6,178 nt of DNA from Anaerolineaceae bacterium (lineage in GTDB: Bacteria; Chloroflexota; Anaerolineae; Anaerolineales; Anaerolineaceae), in assembly GCA_021107195.1 (NCBI GenBank), contig JAIOTF010000372.1, forward strand, positions 1-6,178, written 5' to 3'. Position 1 is the first letter of the stretch. Every line of letters starts with the position of its first letter. Below the pieces are notes generated by a model that was not told the DNA's origin, ran no database searches, and saw nothing but the letters and a program-made list of their open reading frames with translations. The translations under genes and the position numbers were made by a program. Below, one piece after another: positions 5,755-6,178 of the stretch.

Positions 5755-6178
5755 TTATTGTTGATTTGGGTTGAGCAATCCGGCATATTGTTCACACATT
5801 GCATCTACTGTATATGTACTTTTGATCGTGTTTTGTGCTGCTGTTCCCAGCCTGCGGCGCATTTCTTCATCGGATAGAAGTTGTTTGAGGGAAATTGCCA
5901 AAGATTCTGCATCTTCAACCTGAACCACCTCTCCATTTTCATGGTTGCGTACCACTTCCTGTATGCTTTCTATACCTGTGCCAATGACAGCAGCTCCCAT
6001 TCCCATTGCTTCCAGTAAAACGAGTGGCAGGCCTTCCCACCTGGACGAAAGCCTGCTTGACTGACAAATCTCATAGAGTGCTGGTCTCAAATGGCATATA
6101 GACATCGATTTGAATAGAGAAAGTACGTTCTTTTCGCTCTTTTGCCTGTTTTCGAGAAGCCATTGCTGGTTCTGGGTC
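5755..6178 (-). CDS. GT4 family glycosyltransferase, C-terminal part (cut by window edge)
   Basis: The frame is open from the window edge to TAA at 5755-5757, giving 140 C-terminal residues. The ATG at 6103-6105 is internal, because the frame stays open upstream of it with family-like sequence (W-L-L-E, K-N-V-L). The diagnostic piece is S-S-R-W-E48-G-L-P-L-V-L-L-E56-A-M-G, the E-x7-E motif that binds the nucleotide-sugar donor in retaining GT-B enzymes of family GT4. It is followed by A-A-V-I-G-T and a helical tail ending Y-A-G-L-L. Just before the motif the usual hydrophobic strand (D-x-F-V-L-type) is replaced by C-Q-S-S-R-L, which looks short. Such enzymes act on the cytoplasmic side in polysaccharide or glycolipid synthesis. 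G+C is about 46% in the lines counted, against about 55-65% in lines of the HIT and gatB genes, which suggests different ancestry. Substrate cannot be read. Confidence 0.88.
   Translation of the reverse strand, partial: TQNQQWLLENRQKSEKNVLSLFKSMSICHLRPALYEICQSSRLSSRWEGLPLVLLEAMGMGAAVIGTGIESIQEVVRNHENGEVVQVEDAESLAISLKQLLSDEEMRRRLGTAAQNTIKSTYTVDAMCEQYAGLLNPNQQ

Overview
The window reads as ordinary bacterial chromosome. No rRNA, tRNA, CRISPR array, transposase or phage gene is visible. The organism is probably a member of Chloroflexota, perhaps Anaerolineae. That placement rests on resemblance only: an Ap4A-phosphorylase-like HIT protein opening with a W-S-P-W-R-M-E-Y-I segment, a GT39-type membrane glycosyltransferase, a DUF362/ferredoxin protein, and a GTAGGGGCG-type palindromic repeat. 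It should be treated as a hypothesis. Use of the transamidation pathway (GatB) fits most bacteria and does not narrow the choice.

Layout. Positions 1-171 are non-coding or unassigned leader with two TATAAT boxes. A HIT-family nucleotide hydrolase/phosphorylase gene (172-669, +) converges on gatB (789-2225, -), with a hairpin terminator between them. A 141-base divergent intergenic region (2226-2366) carries a likely gatB promoter, an inverted repeat and an 11-bp tandem repeat. After it come two genes on the + strand, 82 bases apart: a 606-residue polytopic GT-C glycosyltransferase (2367-4187) and a 370-residue DUF362 protein with two 4Fe-4S cluster motifs (4270-5382).

The stretch from 5383 to 5754 is the accessory-looking part. 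It holds a perfect 30-bp palindrome whose right half is repeated once more in tandem, and directly after it a short reading frame (5483-5641, continuing past a TAA to 5701). That frame looks like a shortened or decayed DUF5680-type gene. The window closes with the C-terminal part of a GT4 glycosyltransferase on the - strand (5755 to the edge), which is visibly richer in A+T than the other genes.

The genes do not form one pathway. HIT and GatB are housekeeping functions (nucleotide turnover, tRNA-dependent amidation). The GT-C and GT4 enzymes point to cell-surface polysaccharide or glycolipid work, but they lie on opposite strands, separated by the repeat region. I see no convincing new multi-gene system. 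The best leads for follow-up are the palindrome with its duplicated half-site, the interrupted small gene beside it, and the uncharacterised DUF362 ferredoxin.
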